A stretch of DNA of 64,000 nt from JAKQIM01 sp029557965 (GTDB taxonomy: Bacteria; Chloroflexota; Anaerolineae; Anaerolineales; UBA4823), in contig DAOQUL010000005.1 in assembly GCA_035341015.1 (NCBI GenBank), positions 53,277 through 117,276 on the forward strand, in the 5' to 3' direction. Below, piece after piece: positions 61,857 through 64,000 of the stretch. The number at the start of each line of letters is the position of its first letter. Position 1 is the first letter of the stretch. Below the pieces are notes generated by a model. The model searched no databases. It saw only the letters and a program-made list of their open reading frames with translations, and had not been told where the DNA came from. The position numbers and the translations under genes are program-made.

Positions 61857-62432
61857 GTGGCTGAGCTGCGCGTGATCAGCGGTACGGCGCGCGGCCGCAG
61901 GCTGCGCTCGGTGCCGGGGGATACTACCCGGCCGATCACCGACCGGGTGCGCGAGGCCTTGTTCAACATCCTGGGCCCAGATGTGCAAGGGGCGAGGATG
62001 CTGGATCTGTTCGCAGGCACGGGCAGCGTGGGGATCGAGGCTTTGAGCCGGGGGGCGGCGCATGTGACTTTTGTGGATTTGAACCGCCTGCCCGTGGCTA
62101 CGGTGAAGGCCAACCTGAAAGCCACCGGCCTGGAGGCCGGGGCGCAGGTGTGGCAGGGAGATGCGTTTGCTTTTTTGGAGCGCACCCCGGCGCAGGCTTA
62201 CGATTACGTGTACATTGCCCCGCCGCAGTACAAGGGGCTGTGGAAGCGGGCACTGCTGGCGGTGGACGCCCACCCGGAGCTGCTTTCAGAGGATGCGTGG
62301 GTGATGGTGCAGATCCACCCGGTGGAGATGGAGCCTCTGGAAGGCGGCGAGGTGCTGTGCAACCTGGCTGAATTTGACCGGCGGCATTATGGCAGCACCT
62401 TGTTGATTTTCTATGAACGGTTGTACAATTAG
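61857..62432 (+). CDS. rsmD: 16S rRNA (guanine966-N2)-methyltransferase RsmD-like
   Basis: 191 residues from GTG 61857. It carries RVISGTARGRRLRSVPGD, TRPITDRVREALFNIL and the SAM loop LDLFAGTGSVGIEALSRGAA. These are clear RsmD signatures. The usual catalytic DPPF/DPPY motif is changed to IAPPQYKGLW, which lacks the Asp. Whether it still methylates G966 of 16S rRNA is open, since the motif change may be lineage-typical. It lies 27 bases after the URO-D gene. Confidence 0.85.
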   Translation: MAELRVISGTARGRRLRSVPGDTTRPITDRVREALFNILGPDVQGARMLDLFAGTGSVGIEALSRGAAHVTFVDLNRLPVATVKANLKATGLEAGAQVWQGDAFAFLERTPAQAYDYVYIAPPQYKGLWKRALLAVDAHPELLSEDAWVMVQIHPVEMEPLEGGEVLCNLAEFDRRHYGSTLLIFYERLYN

Positions 62433-62449
62433 GTTATCGGGAGCAGCCT

Positions 62450-63616
62450 ATGCCAAGTGAAATCTCTCCACGCAAGATTTTACGCCGCGCTTTTCCGGGC
62501 ATCCGTGAGGATGAAGCGGAAGAGATGGTGGCGGTGGGCAAGATGCGCAAGTATCCAGAAGAGACGATCTTGTGCCGCGAGGCGGCGCGCGAGAGCACTT
62601 TTTATATTCTATTAGATGGCCAGGTGGTGGTTACCAAAGAGATGACCAACCTTGAGAAGAAGCATATGAAAGACCTCGAGGCGGGGGATTTCTTTGGTGA
62701 GATGGCGCTGATCCATAATGCGCCGCGGGCGGCGACCGTGACCACGGTGACGCCGGTGACGGTGCTGGAGATCCGCAAGGAAGACTTCACCAAGCTGCTC
62801 GAGCGCAGTACCACCATGTCGCTGGCGATGGTGCGCGAGATCAGCCGGCGCATGCGGCAGAACGATGACCTGGCGATCGAAGAGCTGCGCCTGAAGGCGC
62901 GTGAGCTGGCAGAGGCCTACCAGCAGTTGGCTGAGATGGACTATGCCCGCCAAGAGTTCTTGACCACCATTGCGCACGAGCTGCGCACGCCGCTGACGGC
63001 GGCGGGCGGGTTTATGCAGTTCATCCGCAAGGGGATGCTGCAGGGCGAGGCGTTGAATTCGGCGCTGGATACGGTGGCCAACAATATCCAAGACATTATC
63101 TCGCTGACCAACGATATCCTCTTCTTGCAAGAAATGGATCTGATCTTGACCGACGTGCAGCCGGTGGACATGGGGGCCTTGGTGACCATGGCGGTAGAGC
63201 AGCAGCGCGGGCGGGCTGAGCGCCACCGCATCAATTTGCAGCTCAAGGTGGCAGAGGGCCTGCCGAAGGTGGCTGGAGACCCAGCCAGCCTGGAGCGGGC
63301 TTTTGTGGCCATCCTGGATAATGCGATCAAGTTCAGCCCAGAGGGGGGCGATGTGCGGGTGGAGATTGGCCATAACGAGCCGCTGATCTGGGTGGAAGTG
63401 CAGGACCAGGGGGTGGGCATTCCAGAAGAGGCACTACCGCGCATTTTTGAGCGCTTTTTCCGGTTGGACGAGGTGGGGGGGCACCTGTTCCGAGGGGTGG
63501 GGCTGGGGCTCTCAATTTGCCGCCAGGTGATCGAACAGCACGGGGGGCGCATCGAGGTGGCGAGCAAGCTGGGAGAAGGCAGTACGTTTACGATCTACTT
63601 GCCAATGAAAAGTTAG
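62450..63616 (+). CDS. Cyclic-nucleotide-binding-domain sensor histidine kinase
   Basis: 388 residues, cytosolic. A cNMP-binding (CRP-like) domain covers about 25-130 (FYILLDGQVVVTKEM, GDFFGEMALIHNAPRAATV). A short helix then leads into HisKA with IAHELRTPLTAAGGFMQFI near residue 178. HATPase_c follows with N-box FVAILDNAIKFSPEGG, G1 DQGVGIPEEALPRIF and G2 GVGLGLSICRQVI. The fusion couples a cNMP-type sensor to a kinase; the usual Arg for cAMP phosphate appears as PRAATV. No response regulator is adjacent. It ends at a hairpin terminator. Confidence 0.93.
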   Translation: MPSEISPRKILRRAFPGIREDEAEEMVAVGKMRKYPEETILCREAARESTFYILLDGQVVVTKEMTNLEKKHMKDLEAGDFFGEMALIHNAPRAATVTTVTPVTVLEIRKEDFTKLLERSTTMSLAMVREISRRMRQNDDLAIEELRLKARELAEAYQQLAEMDYARQEFLTTIAHELRTPLTAAGGFMQFIRKGMLQGEALNSALDTVANNIQDIISLTNDILFLQEMDLILTDVQPVDMGALVTMAVEQQRGRAERHRINLQLKVAEGLPKVAGDPASLERAFVAILDNAIKFSPEGGDVRVEIGHNEPLIWVEVQDQGVGIPEEALPRIFERFFRLDEVGGHLFRGVGLGLSICRQVIEQHGGRIEVASKLGEGSTFTIYLPMKS

Positions 63617-63648
63617 CTGTAAATAAAAACTATCCCGAAAATGAAGCC

Positions 63649-63690
63649 GGGGCCGTCTAGAAAGAACCTTTAGACGGCCCCTTGTTTTGC
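63649..63690 (+). terminator. Rho-independent terminator after the kinase
   Basis: GGGGCCGTCTA pairs with TAGACGGCCCC, loop GAAAGAACCTT, followed by TTGTTTTG on the plus strand. Confidence 0.92.
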
Positions 63691-63745
63691 ACGACACGGT
63701 ATCATTACCGCATGATCAGCGGCAGATACACCCGCTTGAGCGGGT

Positions 63746-64000
63746 TTAGCGGAGGATAATCGCCAGGTAAATCCTCAGCACGCTCTGGGTCGTGAAGCTG
63801 AGCTCGTCGCCATAAGCGGTGCCGGCGGCACTGGTGGCTGCCACCCGATAGTAGTAGGTGCTGCCGGCCTGCAACCCGCTGGCTGAGCCACTGACCGGGG
63901 TATCGGCGGTGCCATCTACGCTGGCGGGGCTGGCTGCAACGATGATGGGGCTGGCGTAATTGCCGCTGACTGTGGTGAGCTGGAAGGAGACCGCCGTGGT
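63746..64000 (-). CDS. C-terminal fragment of a secreted Fn3-like protein (start outside window)
   Basis: An 84-codon open frame enters from the right edge and ends at TAA 63746-63748. It includes AGSTYYYRVAATSAAGTAYG, the typical ending strand of a fibronectin-III-like or Big-type domain, then LSFTTQSVLRIYLAIILR. The last residues resemble the YLPITLKR tail of the large secreted protein at 39764. The first part of the gene lies beyond the window. CCCGCTTGAGCGGG (63731-63744) is a small hairpin just beyond the stop. Confidence 0.75.
   Translation of the reverse strand, partial: TTAVSFQLTTVSGNYASPIIVAASPASVDGTADTPVSGSASGLQAGSTYYYRVAATSAAGTAYGDELSFTTQSVLRIYLAIILR

Overview
This looks like a draft-quality chromosomal segment from a Chloroflexota bacterium, most likely class Anaerolineae. 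That assignment is by family recognition only; no search was run. It rests on the G+C-rich coding style, a short YidC without a large periplasmic domain, a GT-C glycosyltransferase fused to an NHL propeller, secreted proteins ending in a YLPxxxK/R-like tail, many genes with a TATAAT box 6 to 9 bases before the start codon, and no outer-membrane or LPS genes. A run of 100 N at 29036-29135 marks a scaffolding gap.

Layout. From 1 to 5.0 kb a minus-strand cluster reads rpmH, rnpA, yidD, a PQQ-propeller lipoprotein, yidC, jag, a PfkB kinase and parA (cut by the window edge). This is the classic origin-adjacent cluster, but dnaA is not beside rpmH. From 5.05 to 8.4 kb lies a probable potassium-uptake operon: a KimA-like transporter and two TrkA/RCK proteins. 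From 8.4 to 13.1 kb there are minus-strand membrane and protease genes (flippase-like protein, YugP protease, S41 protease), an orphan CoA-transferase subunit and a HAD phosphatase. From 13.1 to 24.9 kb are mutL, a zinc dehydrogenase, a GAF histidine kinase, a REC-MinD fusion, tilS, a DUF47 protein, a tyrosine-recombinase-fold protein lacking its catalytic residues, an HD protein, a SanA-like protein, a PadR regulator and an Lnt-like acyltransferase. From 25 to 38.2 kb are folC, lon, an AlbA/ATPase regulator interrupted by the gap, an MBOAT acyltransferase, the GT-C/NHL fusion, a CASTOR/POLLUX-type channel and a pseudouridine synthase with a repetitive tail.

From 38.3 to 39.7 kb is a small island that looks acquired: a DUF6884 protein, a GIY-YIG-like protein and a small membrane protein. 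From 39.7 to 46.9 kb are a 1357-residue secreted repeat protein and a three-gene glycosylation set (GT2, DUF2304, DUF2142). From 47.1 to 49.5 kb are crtB and crtI. From 49.8 to 51.3 kb is a PadR and membrane-protein pair behind a consensus promoter with a perfect palindrome in its spacer. From 51.4 to 55.6 kb is the scpB, GH3 glucosidase and hydrolase operon. The remainder holds a G5/TolB-like lipoprotein, UDP-xylose synthase, GtrA, a beta-flower protein, a magnesium-chelatase-I-like ATPase, TPR and URO-D proteins, rsmD, a cNMP-domain histidine kinase and the C-terminus of another secreted protein.

The most unusual signal is at DNA level. An 18-bp-periodic repeat lies inside both the pseudouridine-synthase gene and the unrelated secreted-protein gene. 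The two genes share a 48-base block with 45 identities, read in different frames. Other leads are the catalytically dead recombinase, the DUF6884/GIY-YIG pair, the secretion-tail motif and the widespread leaderless-looking starts.
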